The notes below the pieces were generated by a model. That model worked only from the letters and a program-made list of their open reading frames with translations, made no database searches and was not told where the DNA came from. 45,718 bases of DNA from the NCBI GenBank assembly GCA_051117315.1, contig JBNPEA010000115.1, positions 1-45,718 of the forward strand, read 5' to 3'. The number at the start of each line of letters is the position of its first letter. Position 1 is the stretch's first letter. Source of the stretch: Salinarimonas sp051117315 (GTDB taxonomy: Bacteria > Pseudomonadota > Alphaproteobacteria > Rhizobiales > Beijerinckiaceae). Shown piece after piece: positions 37,637 to 45,718 of this stretch. Both the position numbers and the translations under genes were made by a program.

Positions 37637-38574
37637 GAGCGCAGCCTCGGGTTCGCGAGGATGTAGCCGAGGTCGGCGAGCAGGTTCAGCACGATGTACG
37701 TCGTCGCCGTGACCAGCACGACGCCCTGCACCACCGCGTAGTCCCGGTTGAACACCGAATCGACGATGAGCTTGCCGAAGCCGGGGATCGAGAAGATCTG
37801 CTCGGTCAGCACGGCGCCCGAGAGCAGCGTGCCGAACTCGAGTGCGCCGAGCGTGATCACCGGGGTGAGCGCGTTGCGCATCGCGTGCTTCCAGACCACG
37901 ACGCGCTCGGACAGGCCCTTGGCGCGCGCGGTGCGCACGTAGTCGCTGTCGAGCGCCTGGATCATGGCCGAGCGCGTGTGGCGCATGATCACGCCGGCGA
38001 TGGCCGTGCCGAGCACGAAGGCCGGCATGATCGTGGTGGCGAGCGACTGCCGCCAGTCCTCGAACGGGCTGACGTAGCCCGAGGCCGGCAGCCAGCCGAG
38101 ATTCACGGCGAACAGCAGGATCATCATGATCCCGAGCCAGAAGTTCGGCGTCGAGATGCCGGCGAGGCCGACCACGTTGACGACCCAGTCCCAGGCGCTG
38201 TCGCGCTTCACCGCCGAGAGCACGCCCGTCGTCACGCCGATCACGAGGGCGATCGTCATCGCCATCACGGCGAGCTGGAGCGTGACCGGCAGCTTCTGGG
38301 CGACGAGCTCGGAGACCGGCACCTTGAGCCGCATCGACTCGCCGAGATCGCCGGAGAGCACGTTGCCGATCCACATCGCGTACTGCACCGGGATCGGCCG
38401 ATCGAGCCCGTATTGCTGGCGGATCTGCTCGATGACCACGGGGTCGCGCTCCTCGCCAGCCATCACCAGCGCCGGGTCCCCCGGCATCAGGTGCTGGAGC
38501 GAGAAGATCAGGACCGACACGAAGAACAGCGTCGGGACGAGCTGCGCGAGCCTCTTGCCGATGAGCGTGAGCAC
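37633..38574 (-). CDS. ABC transporter permease (DppB/GsiC type)
   Basis: A 313-residue permease. It begins MLTLIGKRLAQLVPTLFFVS, the standard DppB N-terminus, with LMPGDPALVMAG next, the EAA loop DSDYVRTARAKGLSERVVVW, and the terminal FNRDYAVVQGVVLV block. About six transmembrane helices can be traced. It forms the channel with the DppC-type protein encoded next (4-base overlap). The binding protein gene lies upstream on the same strand across 186 bases with hairpins, which is the main gap in this operon. Confidence 0.92.
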   Translation of the reverse strand: MLTLIGKRLAQLVPTLFFVSVLIFSLQHLMPGDPALVMAGEERDPVVIEQIRQQYGLDRPIPVQYAMWIGNVLSGDLGESMRLKVPVSELVAQKLPVTLQLAVMAMTIALVIGVTTGVLSAVKRDSAWDWVVNVVGLAGISTPNFWLGIMMILLFAVNLGWLPASGYVSPFEDWRQSLATTIMPAFVLGTAIAGVIMRHTRSAMIQALDSDYVRTARAKGLSERVVVWKHAMRNALTPVITLGALEFGTLLSGAVLTEQIFSIPGFGKLIVDSVFNRDYAVVQGVVLVTATTYIVLNLLADLGYILANPRLRS

Positions 38575-38591
38575 GGACCTCTCCGATGTCT

Positions 38592-38748
38592 CCCCTCGCC
38601 CGAACGGGAGAAGGGCCGGGGCCGAGGAAACTCGGTTTGCGGTGGGGGTGCGCGGCTCTTGCCGGCCTCTATCGGCTCTCGCGGACCCTGCGGCGGGCCT
38701 GCGAGCCGTACGCCCTCACCCCTGCCCCTCTCCCGTCCGGGAGAGGGG
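38592..38748. repeat. Two hairpin repeats between binding protein and permease genes
   Basis: An imperfect hairpin CCCCTCGCCC-GAAC-GGGAGAAGGG (38592-38615) and a perfect one CCCCTCTCCC-GTCC-GGGAGAGGGG (38725-38748). The flanks GGCCGGGG and TGAGG/CCTCACC show the two are in inverted orientation about 110 bases apart. Both belong to the class at 23121-23144. Hairpins in this position, after a binding protein gene and before permease genes, are known in other operons to reduce downstream mRNA; that effect here is inference. Confidence 0.75.
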
Positions 38749-38760
38749 TTGCGCGGTGGT

Positions 38761-40278
38761 TCACTCCATCGTCACGCCGACGAGGCGCACGAGGCCGTCG
38801 GGACGCTGCTCGTAGCCCTGCATCTCGTCGGTGTGGGCGATGAGTACCGCGCGATGGTAGAGATAGAGCACCGAGCCCTCCGTCAGGAAGACGTCGGCCA
38901 CCGTCTCGTAGGCCGCCTCGCGCCCCTCGATCGTCGTCGCGGTGCGCGCCTCGGTGAGCGCCGCGTCCACGGTCTCGCTGGCGAACTTGCCGTAGTTCAG
39001 CGGGCCCGTGGAATGGGCGAAGGAGTAGATGTTGCCGTCAGGGTCCGGCCGGCCCGACCAGGCCAGCATGAAGGCGCCGAAGCGGCCGGCCTCGGCCTCC
39101 TGCAGGCCCGTGGCGAACTCGACGACGCGGATCTGCATGTCGAACCCGGCCTCGGCGGCCATCGCCTGGATCACCTCGGCGACCTGGCGGACCTCCGGGT
39201 TGTTCGGCACCATGAAGTCGACCACGATCGGCGTCGCCACGCCGGCCTCGGCGATCAGCGCCTTGGCCGTCTCGACGTCGCGGGCGGGGACCGGGTAACC
39301 CTCCTGGTACCAGGAGTTCTCCGGGTTGACCCACTGGTTGCCGGGGAAGAAGGCGCCGTCGAAGACCACCTGGTTGAGCGCCTCGCGGTCGATGGCGAGG
39401 CTCAGCGCCTGGCGCACGAGCGGGCTCTCGGCCAGCGGGCCGGCGGCGCCCTCGCCGTTGGCGACGTTGATGGTCATGCCCTGGTAGCCGAGCTCCGTCG
39501 TCACCTCGAGCACGAGGTCGGGATCGGCCTCGATGGTCGGGATGTCGGTGGCGAGCGCGCGCTCGATCAGCTCGAGCTGGCCGGCCTGGAGGTTGGCGAG
39601 GCGCACGGTGGAGTCCGGGATCGGGCGGAACTCGACCCGGTCGATGGCGACCGCGTCGGCGTTCCAGTAGTCGTCGAACTTCTCGAGCACGATCCGGTCC
39701 TGCTGCACCCGCTCGACGAAGCGGAACGGCCCGGCGCAGACCGGCTCGGTGCCGAAGCGGTCGCCGGCCGCCTCCGCCGCCGCCGGCGAGACGATCATGC
39801 CGGAGCGGTCGGTGAGCGTCGCCACCAGCGGCGCGAACGGCGCCTTCAGGTTCAGCCGCACGGTGAGCGGATCGAGCACGTCGACGCTCTCGACGATCGA
39901 GAGCTCGCCGCGGCGGAAGGAGCCCTCCATCGTGCGATGCCGGTCGAGGGAGTACTTCACCGCCTCGGCGTCCATCGGCGTTCCGTCGTGGAAGACGACG
40001 CCCTCGCGCAGGCGGATGATCAGGGCGAGGCCGTCGTCGGAGGTCTCGTGCGACAGCGCGAGCTGCGGGAGGATGCCGAGGTCGGCGTCGATGTCGAACA
40101 GCTTGTCGCACAAGGAGGCGAAGACGATTCGCCCGACATAGGTGCGCCCGAGCGACGGGTCGAGCACGTCGGGATCTTCGGCCAGCCCGATACGGACCGT
40201 CGTCTGGGCGGCGGCGCCGCCGACGGCGAGGCCGAGCGTCGCGGTGGCGAGCGCTGCGGCGAGGACCATGCGTCTCAT
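38761..40278 (-). CDS. ABC transporter substrate-binding protein, family 5
   Basis: A 505-residue periplasmic binding protein. A short signal peptide (MVLAAALATATLGLAVGG, cleavage after AAA before QTTVRIG) is evident. Family landmarks are DVLDPSLGRTYVGRIVFASL, LIIRLREGVVFHDGTPMDAE, CAGPFRFVERVQQD, LVRQALSLAIDREALNQ and WSGRPDPDGNIYSF. The last block is common in glutathione or oligopeptide binding proteins of the GsiB kind. The first ATG (40278) follows GGGAGA; an internal ATG (40269) is also possible. It is transcribed with the two ATPase genes upstream (46-base gap) and precedes the permeases. The neighbouring gamma-glutamyltransferase suggests glutathione or gamma-glutamyl peptides as the ligand. 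Confidence 0.92.
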   Translation of the reverse strand: MRRMVLAAALATATLGLAVGGAAAQTTVRIGLAEDPDVLDPSLGRTYVGRIVFASLCDKLFDIDADLGILPQLALSHETSDDGLALIIRLREGVVFHDGTPMDAEAVKYSLDRHRTMEGSFRRGELSIVESVDVLDPLTVRLNLKAPFAPLVATLTDRSGMIVSPAAAEAAGDRFGTEPVCAGPFRFVERVQQDRIVLEKFDDYWNADAVAIDRVEFRPIPDSTVRLANLQAGQLELIERALATDIPTIEADPDLVLEVTTELGYQGMTINVANGEGAAGPLAESPLVRQALSLAIDREALNQVVFDGAFFPGNQWVNPENSWYQEGYPVPARDVETAKALIAEAGVATPIVVDFMVPNNPEVRQVAEVIQAMAAEAGFDMQIRVVEFATGLQEAEAGRFGAFMLAWSGRPDPDGNIYSFAHSTGPLNYGKFASETVDAALTEARTATTIEGREAAYETVADVFLTEGSVLYLYHRAVLIAHTDEMQGYEQRPDGLVRLVGVTME

Positions 40279-40324
40279 GTCGAGATGTCTCCCTTGTTGT
40301 CCCGGCGACGGCCGGCGGTTCCCC

Positions 40325-41425
40325 TCATTGCGCCGCGGCCTGCGCCGCGGCGGCCTCGTCGTCGCCCTGGAAGGCGGCGAAGAGCGTCTCGAGCCTCGGG
40401 TCGCGCGCGGTCTCGCGCGGCGTCAGGCCGCGCGCCTCGGGCAGCGTCCCGGCGAACAGGCAGGCGGCCGCGTGCGTCGCGCTCACCGGCACGAGCGGCG
40501 GGCGCGTCTCGGCGCAGGCGCTCTCGGCATGCGGGCAGCGGGTGCGCAGATGGCAGCCCGACGGCGGCGACAGCGGGCTCGGCACGTCGCCCTCGAGCAG
40601 CCGCCGCTCGCGGCGCGCCTGCGGCGAGGGCGCCGGGATCGCCGACAGCAGCGCGCGGGTGTAGGGATGGCGCGGGTTCTCGAAGATCTCGTCGGTCGCG
40701 CCGCTCTCGACGATGCGGCCGAGATACATCACCGCCACCCGGTCGGCGATGTGGCGCACGACGCCGAGGTCGTGGGAGATGAAGACGTAGGCGAGGCCGA
40801 GCCGGCGCTGGAGATCCTCCAGCAGGTTGAGGATCTGGGCACGGATCGAGACGTCGAGCGCCGAGACCGGCTCGTCGCAGACGATCAGCGTCGGCTCGAC
40901 CGCGAGCGCGCGGGCGATGACGATGCGCTGGCGCTGGCCGCCGGAGAACTCGTGCGGGAAGCGCGCCGCCAGGCGCGGGTTCAGCCCCACGGCCTCGAGC
41001 AGTTCCGCCACCCGCGCCGCCCGCTTCGCCGGCGGCACGATCGCGTGCAGCATCAGGGGCTCGGCCAGGATCTCGCCCACGCTCATGCGCGGGTTGAGCG
41101 AGGCGAAGGGGTCCTGGAAGATGATCTGCGCCGTGCGGCGAAGCCCCCGGAGGTCGCGCTCGCCGGCGTGGGTGACGTCGGCGCCGTCGAGGAGGATGCG
41201 CCCGCTCGTCGGCTCGACGAGGCGCAGGATCAGGCGCCCGAGGGTGGACTTGCCGCAGCCGGATTCCCCCACCAGCGCCAGGGTCTCGCCCGCGGCGACG
41301 GCGAGCGAGACGCCGTCCACCGCCTTGACGCTGGCGAGCGGCCGGCCCAGCAGCGAGCGCCTGGCGACGAAATGCTTGACGAGGTCGTGCACCTCCAGCA
41401 CGGGGCGCGGCGCGGGTGTCGTCAT
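40325..41425 (-). CDS. ABC transporter ATP-binding protein (DppF type)
   Basis: A 366-residue ATPase. Walker A GESGCGKS at 53-60, Q-loop IFQDPFASLNP, ABC signature FSGGQRQR, Walker B LIVCDEPVSALD and H-loop FISHDLGVV are intact. The C-terminal extension contains PPSGCHLRTRCPHAESAC, then a further Ala/Glu-rich tail of about 45 residues ending AAAAQAAAQ that is longer than usual. The frame is open to 42583, but the ATG at 41425 overlaps the stop of the preceding ATPase gene (ATGA). It pairs with the DppD-type protein to drive the permeases encoded downstream. Confidence 0.92.
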   Translation of the reverse strand: MTTPAPRPVLEVHDLVKHFVARRSLLGRPLASVKAVDGVSLAVAAGETLALVGESGCGKSTLGRLILRLVEPTSGRILLDGADVTHAGERDLRGLRRTAQIIFQDPFASLNPRMSVGEILAEPLMLHAIVPPAKRAARVAELLEAVGLNPRLAARFPHEFSGGQRQRIVIARALAVEPTLIVCDEPVSALDVSIRAQILNLLEDLQRRLGLAYVFISHDLGVVRHIADRVAVMYLGRIVESGATDEIFENPRHPYTRALLSAIPAPSPQARRERRLLEGDVPSPLSPPSGCHLRTRCPHAESACAETRPPLVPVSATHAAACLFAGTLPEARGLTPRETARDPRLETLFAAFQGDDEAAAAQAAAQ

Positions 41426-42408
41426 GCGGCGAGATCCTCGAGCGGCGCGCGCCAGCAGCGCGTGGCCCGGCCCGGGGCGATCTCGGCGAGCGGCGGCATC
41501 GTCTCGCAGCGGGCGACGCGGAACGGGCAGCGCGCCGCGAAACGGCAGCCGGCGGGTGGGCGCGCCATGTCCGGCACCGCGCCCTCGATGGCGGCGAGGC
41601 GCCCGCGCCGGCCGTCGAAGCGCGGCAGCGAGCCGAGAAGGCCCACCGTGTAGGGGTGCTGCGGGAAGCGGAACAGCTCCTCCACCGGCGCGCGCTCCAC
41701 CACCTGCCCGGCATACATCACCGCCACCTCGTCGCAGACCTCCGCGACGACCCCGAGATCGTGCGTGATCAGCACCACCGCCGTCCCGGTCTCCTCGCGC
41801 AGCGCCCGCATCAGCTCGAGGATCTGCGCCTGGATGGTGACGTCGAGCGCCGTCGTCGGCTCGTCGGCGATGAGGAGCCGCGGCGCGCAGGCGAGCGCCA
41901 TGGCGATCATCACCCGCTGGCGCATGCCGCCGGAGAGCTTGTGCGGGTAGTCGTGGACCCGCGCCGCCGGCTCGGGGATCCGCACCCGCGCGAGCATCTC
42001 CACCGCCCGCTCCGCCGCCTCGCGCTTGCCCACGGGGCGATGGCGCACGATCGCCTCCACGATCTGGTCGCCGATCGTGTAGGACGGGTTGAGCGACGTC
42101 ATCGGCTCCTGGAAGATCATGGCGAGCCGGTCGCCGCGCAGATCGCGCATCGTGCGCTCGCTCTCGCCGATGAGATCGCGGCCGTCGAACAGGACCCGCC
42201 CGGTCACCGTGGTGCCCGCCTTGGGCAGGAGCCCCATGATCGCGAGCGACGTCACGCTCTTGCCGCAGCCCGATTCGCCCACGATCCCGAGCGTGCGACC
42301 CGGCGCCACCGAGAACGAGACGCCGTCGACCGCCCGCGTACGCCGGCCGTCCGGCCCGGCGAAGCCGACGGCGAGGTCCTCGACGGAGAGGATCGGCGCC
42401 TCGCTCAT
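41422..42408 (-). CDS. ABC transporter ATP-binding protein (DppD type)
   Basis: A 328-residue ATPase. Walker A GESGCGKS (44-51), Q-loop IFQEPMTSLNPSY, signature LSGGMRQRVMIAMAL, Walker B LLIADEPTTALD and H-loop LITHDLGVV are all in order. The C-terminal peptide-transporter extension has PPAGCRFAARCPFRVARC. Its start codon overlaps the stop of the DUF1028 gene (ATGA), and its stop overlaps the DppF start. This tight coupling means the DUF1028 protein and the ATPases are produced together. Confidence 0.92.
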   Translation of the reverse strand: MSEAPILSVEDLAVGFAGPDGRRTRAVDGVSFSVAPGRTLGIVGESGCGKSVTSLAIMGLLPKAGTTVTGRVLFDGRDLIGESERTMRDLRGDRLAMIFQEPMTSLNPSYTIGDQIVEAIVRHRPVGKREAAERAVEMLARVRIPEPAARVHDYPHKLSGGMRQRVMIAMALACAPRLLIADEPTTALDVTIQAQILELMRALREETGTAVVLITHDLGVVAEVCDEVAVMYAGQVVERAPVEELFRFPQHPYTVGLLGSLPRFDGRRGRLAAIEGAVPDMARPPAGCRFAARCPFRVARCETMPPLAEIAPGRATRCWRAPLEDLAA

Positions 42409-43163
42409 GCGGCGGGGGCCTCCTCGGCCGCGGACGCCACGCCCGCGTCGGACGCCTGCGCCGCCGCGACCGCCGCCGCGATCTCGGCGTCGATGCGGGC
42501 GCGATCGGTGATGCCCGCGGGATCGGCGCGGGTGGCGAGATAGCGCTTGAAATGCACCCAGCGCTCCCGCGAGACCCGCTCAAGGCGGGCGAGCTCGGCG
42601 ATCGGCTCGGGATGGTCGTCGACGCGCAGGTCGAGGTCGGGCCAGTCCTCGCCCACGTGGATCACGAGGCCGGCGGACTGCTTGCCGCGCTTGTCGCCGC
42701 CGGCGGCCTCGCCCGCCGCCATCGCGAGGATGAGCCGGCGCGGGAAGGACAGGTCGGCATTCTCGCGATAGGCGCGCGCGGTCTCCTCGAGCACCTGCGG
42801 ACCGGCGAGCATGTTGCCGGCGAGCCCGCAGAGATCGTCGCAGATCGCCCCGCACCAGTCGACGCAGGCCGCGCCCGTGTGGGCGGCGAAGCGGCCTTGC
42901 GCGTCCATCACCTGCACCTGGCGATGGTCGCGCCCGGTATCATCGGCGACGAGCGCGCGCACGACCGCATCGGCGGCGGCGCCGGCGCGCAGGAGATCGA
43001 GGCCGCGCGGGCCGTAGAGCGGGTTGATCAGCGCCTGCGTCGCCACCGCGCCGACGTCCGGTGCGACGAAGGGAACGCGGGCGCCGACCGCGAAGAAGCG
43101 GCTCGCCACGGCGATGCCGATGGCGCCGGTCTGCGGGTCCCTCGCGACGATCGACCAGGTCAT
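42405..43163 (-). CDS. DUF1028 family protein (Ntn-hydrolase-like)
   Basis: A 252-residue protein of the DUF1028 family, which is related to N-terminal nucleophile hydrolases and is often encoded beside peptide transporters and gamma-glutamyltransferases. It starts MTWSIVARDPQTGAIGIAVAS, followed by GARVPFVAPDVGAVATQALINPLYG and, later, KQSAGLVIHVG and LDLRVDDHPEPI, all family marks. The C-terminal 30 residues are Ala-rich. The protein has no signal peptide. It sits 18 bases downstream of the gamma-glutamyltransferase gene and overlaps the ATPase gene by four bases. Exact activity is not known; hydrolysis of an imported amide or peptide is a reasonable guess. Confidence 0.88.
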   Translation of the reverse strand: MTWSIVARDPQTGAIGIAVASRFFAVGARVPFVAPDVGAVATQALINPLYGPRGLDLLRAGAAADAVVRALVADDTGRDHRQVQVMDAQGRFAAHTGAACVDWCGAICDDLCGLAGNMLAGPQVLEETARAYRENADLSFPRRLILAMAAGEAAGGDKRGKQSAGLVIHVGEDWPDLDLRVDDHPEPIAELARLERVSRERWVHFKRYLATRADPAGITDRARIDAEIAAAVAAAQASDAGVASAAEEAPAA

Positions 43164-43181
43164 GCGCCCTCCCTCGGGTCC

Positions 43182-44834
43182 TCAGTAGCCGACGACCTGC
43201 CCATCCTTGCGCGGATCGGAGCCTCCGGCATAGCCGCCCTCGATGCGGTGGATCAGCTGTGCGCTGCCGAAGCCGAAGCTCGCGTCCGGCGCCTCGACCT
43301 CGATCGCGTGGCCGAGCGCGCCGAGCGCCTCCAGCGCCGCGCTGCCGACGGTCTCCTCGATCGCGACCGTGCGGCCGGAGACGAAGCGCCAGCGCGGCGC
43401 GTCCGCGGCCGTCTGCGGGTCCTGGCCCCAGAGCTGGGTGCGCAGCGTCATCTGCAGGTGGCCTTGCGCCTGCATCGGCCCGCCCATCACCCCGAAGCTC
43501 ATCAGCGGCGCACCGCCCTTCGTCAGGAAGCCCGGAATGATGGTGTGGAAGGGCCGCTTGCGCGGGCCGACCCGGTTGGGGTGCCCGGGCGTCGTGACGA
43601 AGCCGAGCCCGCGATTCTGCAGCGAGATGCCCGTGCCGGGCACCACCACCCCCGATCCGAAGCCGGCGTAGTTCGACTGGATGTAGGAGACCATCATCCC
43701 CGAGGCGTCGGCCGCGGTGAGGTACACCGTGCCGCCGTGCCGCGGCGCGCCGGCGCCGAAGTCCTGCGCGCGGGCGGGATCGACCAGCGCCGCGCGGCGG
43801 GCGAGGTAGTCCTCGGCGAGCAGGTCCTGGGCGGAGACCTCCGTCATCGCCGCCTGATCGGCGACGTACGCCTCGGCGTCGGCGAGCGCGAGCTTCATCG
43901 CCTCGATCTGCAGGTGCAGCGCCGCCGGATCGTCCGCCGCGAAGCGCTCGAGGCCGAGATGGCGGGCGATGCCCAGCGCCATGCAGGCGGCGATGCCCTG
44001 GCCGTTGGGCGGGATCTCGTGGAGCGCGACGTCGCCCCAGGTGGAGGACACCGTGCCGCACCAGTCCGCCTCGTGGGAGGCGAGGTCGTCCTCGTCGAGC
44101 GCCGCGCCGTGGGCGCGGGCGAAATCGGCGATGCGCCGGGCGAGAGCACCGCGATAGAACGCCTCGCCGCGGCTCTCGGCGATGGCGGCGAGGCTCGCGG
44201 CCATGTCCGGCGAGCGGAAGATCTCCCCCGCAGCCGGCGCGCGGCCGCCGGGGAGGAAGTGATCGGCGAAGCCCGGCTGATCGCCGAGCGTGCGCTCGGC
44301 GCGCTTCCACAGCGTCGCGATCACCGGGGAGACCGGGAAGCCCTCGGAGGCGTAGGCGATCGCCGGCGCGAACAGGTCGGCGAAGGCGAGCTCGCCGAAG
44401 CGCTCCGACAGCGCCACCCAGGCGGAGACGGCGCCGGGCACGGTGACGCTCTCCCAGCCGCGCTCCGGCATGCCGTCGGGAAAGCGATCCGGCGACCAGC
44501 CGGCGGGGGAGCGGCCGGAGGCGTTGAGCCCGTGCAGCCGCTCGCCGTCCCACAGGATGGCGAAGGCGTCGGAGCCGAGCCCGTTGCCGGTGGGCTCCAG
44601 CACGGTGAGCGCGATGGCGGTCGCGAGCGCGGCATCCACCGCGTTGCCGCCGGCGAGCAGCATGCGCAGGCCCGCCTGCGCCGCGAGCGGCTGCGAGGTG
44701 GCCACCATGTTGCGCGCCAGCACCGGCGACCGGCGCGAGGCGTAGGGCGTGTCGTGACGCAGCTGCACGGGACGCATCCTCATCGTGGCGCGAGACGCGC
44801 CGAACCAATTGCACTCGTCACGGGAGATCGGCAC
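43182..44834 (-). CDS. Gamma-glutamyltransferase-like Ntn hydrolase (YwrD type)
   Basis: A 550-residue gamma-glutamyltransferase family protein. The pro-enzyme is expected to cut itself before the catalytic threonine in HGGTVYLTAAD; MVATSQPLAAQAGLRMLLAG, GNAVDAALATAIAL and the PNGQGIAACMAL block are family marks of the larger subunit. The smaller subunit has SYIQSNYAGFGSG and FGVMGGPMQAQGH. A GTG start at 44834 with GGAGG nine bases upstream gives the length stated; ATG codons at 44783 or 44777 would give 533 or 531 residues. No signal peptide is visible, so it should act on compounds already in the cytoplasm, unlike the usual periplasmic enzyme. First gene of the operon with DUF1028 and the peptide ABC transporter, divergent from a GntR regulator. 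Confidence 0.87.
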   Translation of the reverse strand: MPISRDECNWFGASRATMRMRPVQLRHDTPYASRRSPVLARNMVATSQPLAAQAGLRMLLAGGNAVDAALATAIALTVLEPTGNGLGSDAFAILWDGERLHGLNASGRSPAGWSPDRFPDGMPERGWESVTVPGAVSAWVALSERFGELAFADLFAPAIAYASEGFPVSPVIATLWKRAERTLGDQPGFADHFLPGGRAPAAGEIFRSPDMAASLAAIAESRGEAFYRGALARRIADFARAHGAALDEDDLASHEADWCGTVSSTWGDVALHEIPPNGQGIAACMALGIARHLGLERFAADDPAALHLQIEAMKLALADAEAYVADQAAMTEVSAQDLLAEDYLARRAALVDPARAQDFGAGAPRHGGTVYLTAADASGMMVSYIQSNYAGFGSGVVVPGTGISLQNRGLGFVTTPGHPNRVGPRKRPFHTIIPGFLTKGGAPLMSFGVMGGPMQAQGHLQMTLRTQLWGQDPQTAADAPRWRFVSGRTVAIEETVGSAALEALGALGHAIEVEAPDASFGFGSAQLIHRIEGGYAGGSDPRKDGQVVGY

Positions 44835-44989
44835 ACGAGCGCGCCTCCGCGAGAACGGAGAGATTAGACACGGCTCATTTTTCGTGCAAGCCGAAGCCTG
44901 CTCATTCTATATGCGCCGATTGCCCGCGCCATGGGCCGGGCACGGCGCAGACCCTCGGGGAGCGCCGCTCGACACGTCGGGAGAAACGA

Positions 44990-45011
44990 CGTACCAATCT
45001 CGATTGGTACG
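44990..45011. promoter_or_regulatory. Long palindrome, probable GntR operator
   Basis: Left arm CGTACCAATC (44990-44999), centre TC, right arm GATTGGTACG (45002-45011): ten perfect base pairs. It ends 22 bases before the GntR start codon and lies in the divergent region between that gene and the gamma-glutamyltransferase operon, so it can govern both. The 199-base region (44835-45033) shows no gene. Auto-repression by the GntR protein is the likely role. Confidence 0.65.
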
Positions 45012-45033
45012 CACGAGAGAAGGCGCGATCATC

Positions 45034-45718
45034 ATGGACGACATCCCGCGACGCGAGGCGCCCGACGGGACCGGGGGGGCCGAGCACGCCGATCCGGTGC
45101 TCGCGCGGCTGCGCGCGGCGCTCGGCGACGGCAGCTTCGTGGAAGCGGGCCGGGTGCGGCCGGAGCGGGACATCGCCGAGGCGCTCGGCGTCGGACGACG
45201 CGCGGTACGCCGCGCGCTCGACGCGCTGGAGGCGCAGGGGCTGATCTGGCGGAGACAGGGCCAGGGCACCTTCGTCGGTGCGCCGCCGGCGCCCCGGGTG
45301 CGCCGCTTCGCCGGGCTCGCCGCGCTGACGAGCCCCGCCGAGATCATCGAGGTGCGCCTCGAGATCGAGCCGGTGCTCGCCCGCCATGCCGCGCTTCGCG
45401 CCGCGCCGGTGGACGTCGAGAACCTGCGCCGCCTCGCCGAGCGCTCCCGCGACGCCGACAGCGACGCGGAGTACGAGCGCTGGGATTCCGCCTTCCACCG
45501 ACGCATCGCCGAAGCGATGCGTAACGGCCTCTTCCTGGCGTTGTTCGAGGCGATCGAGGCGGTGCGCGAGGACGCGGTCTGGCGGCGCCTGCGCGAGAGC
45601 ACCCGCTCGCCGGAGCGCCGGGCGGGTCTCGCCGCCGAGCATCTCGCCGTCGTCGAGGCCATCGCCGCGCGCCGGCCGGAGGCGGCGGAGCGGGCGATGC
45701 GCGAGCACCTCTCCTCCA
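45034..45718 (+). CDS. GntR-family regulator (FCD type), 3' end outside the window
   Basis: At least 228 residues of an FCD-type GntR regulator. The winged helix includes VRPERDIAEALGVGRRAVRR and ALDALEAQGLIWRRQGQGTF; the FCD part has EIIEVRLEIEPVLARHAALR, then DAEYERWDSAFHRRIAEAM and LAAEHLAVVEAIAAR, with the Asp and two His positions common to metal-binding FCD domains. The ATG at 45034 is preceded by GAGAGAAGG-like purines. The coding frame reaches the window end, probably within a few residues of the true C-terminus. It is divergent from the gamma-glutamyltransferase/peptide transporter operon, with a 10-base-arm palindrome between, so it most likely controls that operon in response to an imported peptide or amino acid. 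Confidence 0.9.
   Translation, partial: MDDIPRREAPDGTGGAEHADPVLARLRAALGDGSFVEAGRVRPERDIAEALGVGRRAVRRALDALEAQGLIWRRQGQGTFVGAPPAPRVRRFAGLAALTSPAEIIEVRLEIEPVLARHAALRAAPVDVENLRRLAERSRDADSDAEYERWDSAFHRRIAEAMRNGLFLALFEAIEAVREDAVWRRLRESTRSPERRAGLAAEHLAVVEAIAARRPEAAERAMREHLSS

Overview
The window looks like chromosomal DNA from a GC-rich alphaproteobacterium, most likely of the order Hyphomicrobiales (Rhizobiales). The basis is the obgE - GNAT acetyltransferase - rpmA - rplU neighbourhood, an ispB-like prenyl synthase next to a DUF2007 gene and a tRNA methyltransferase, Irr-box-like palindromes, and a glycine betaine monooxygenase beside a glutathione-dependent formaldehyde dehydrogenase. The genus is not determined. 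I saw no tRNA, rRNA, CRISPR array, transposase or phage gene. The first gene (obgE) and the last (a GntR regulator) are cut by the window edges.

Layout. 1-3047: ribosome-linked genes (obgE, GNAT, rpmA, rplU) and a Gdx/SugE guanidinium exporter gene divergent from rplU. 3084-14367: a catabolic and transport cluster with a hydantoinase and a GntR regulator divergent from each other, then a VOC protein, a full dipeptide-type ABC transporter, a second substrate-binding-like protein without a signal peptide, and a second amidohydrolase. The same GTGTATAC-type palindrome overlaps the hydantoinase promoter and the VOC/transporter promoter, so the GntR protein probably controls both arms. 14611-18080: prenyl diphosphate synthase (convergent), DUF2007, tRNA1(Val) methyltransferase-like protein and a YegD-type Hsp70. 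18105-21870: a translationally coupled hydroxyproline operon (Hyp deaminase/DapA family, 4-hydroxyproline epimerase, GntR, enolase-superfamily dehydratase).

21971-26347: an imelysin - dihaem peroxidase (MauG/CCP type) - dihaem DUF1111 cluster linked to iron, with two GGAA-N3-TTCC palindromes upstream. 26504-30324: gbcB and gbcA (glycine betaine demethylation, releasing formaldehyde), divergent from frmA/adhC (formaldehyde oxidation). 30332-35037: a two-gene signalling operon in which an RpfC-like hybrid kinase is coupled to a response regulator whose receiver resembles RpfG but is fused to PAS-GGDEF-EAL instead of HD-GYP. 35415-36625: a MarR regulator and a small Lys/Ala-rich protein. 36740-45718: a second peptide ABC system with a gamma-glutamyltransferase-like protein and DUF1028, divergent from a GntR regulator with a 10-bp-arm palindrome upstream.

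At least four intergenic gaps hold related GC-rich hairpin repeats. One composite of about 160 bp occurs in opposite orientation 10 kb apart, and a hairpin with arms CCCCTCTCCC/GGGAGAGGGG recurs 15 kb apart. The signals I consider most worth following are the RpfC/REC-PAS-GGDEF-EAL pair, the GntR-controlled two-amidohydrolase/ABC cluster with its leaderless binding protein, and the imelysin-dihaem cluster with Irr-box-like sites.
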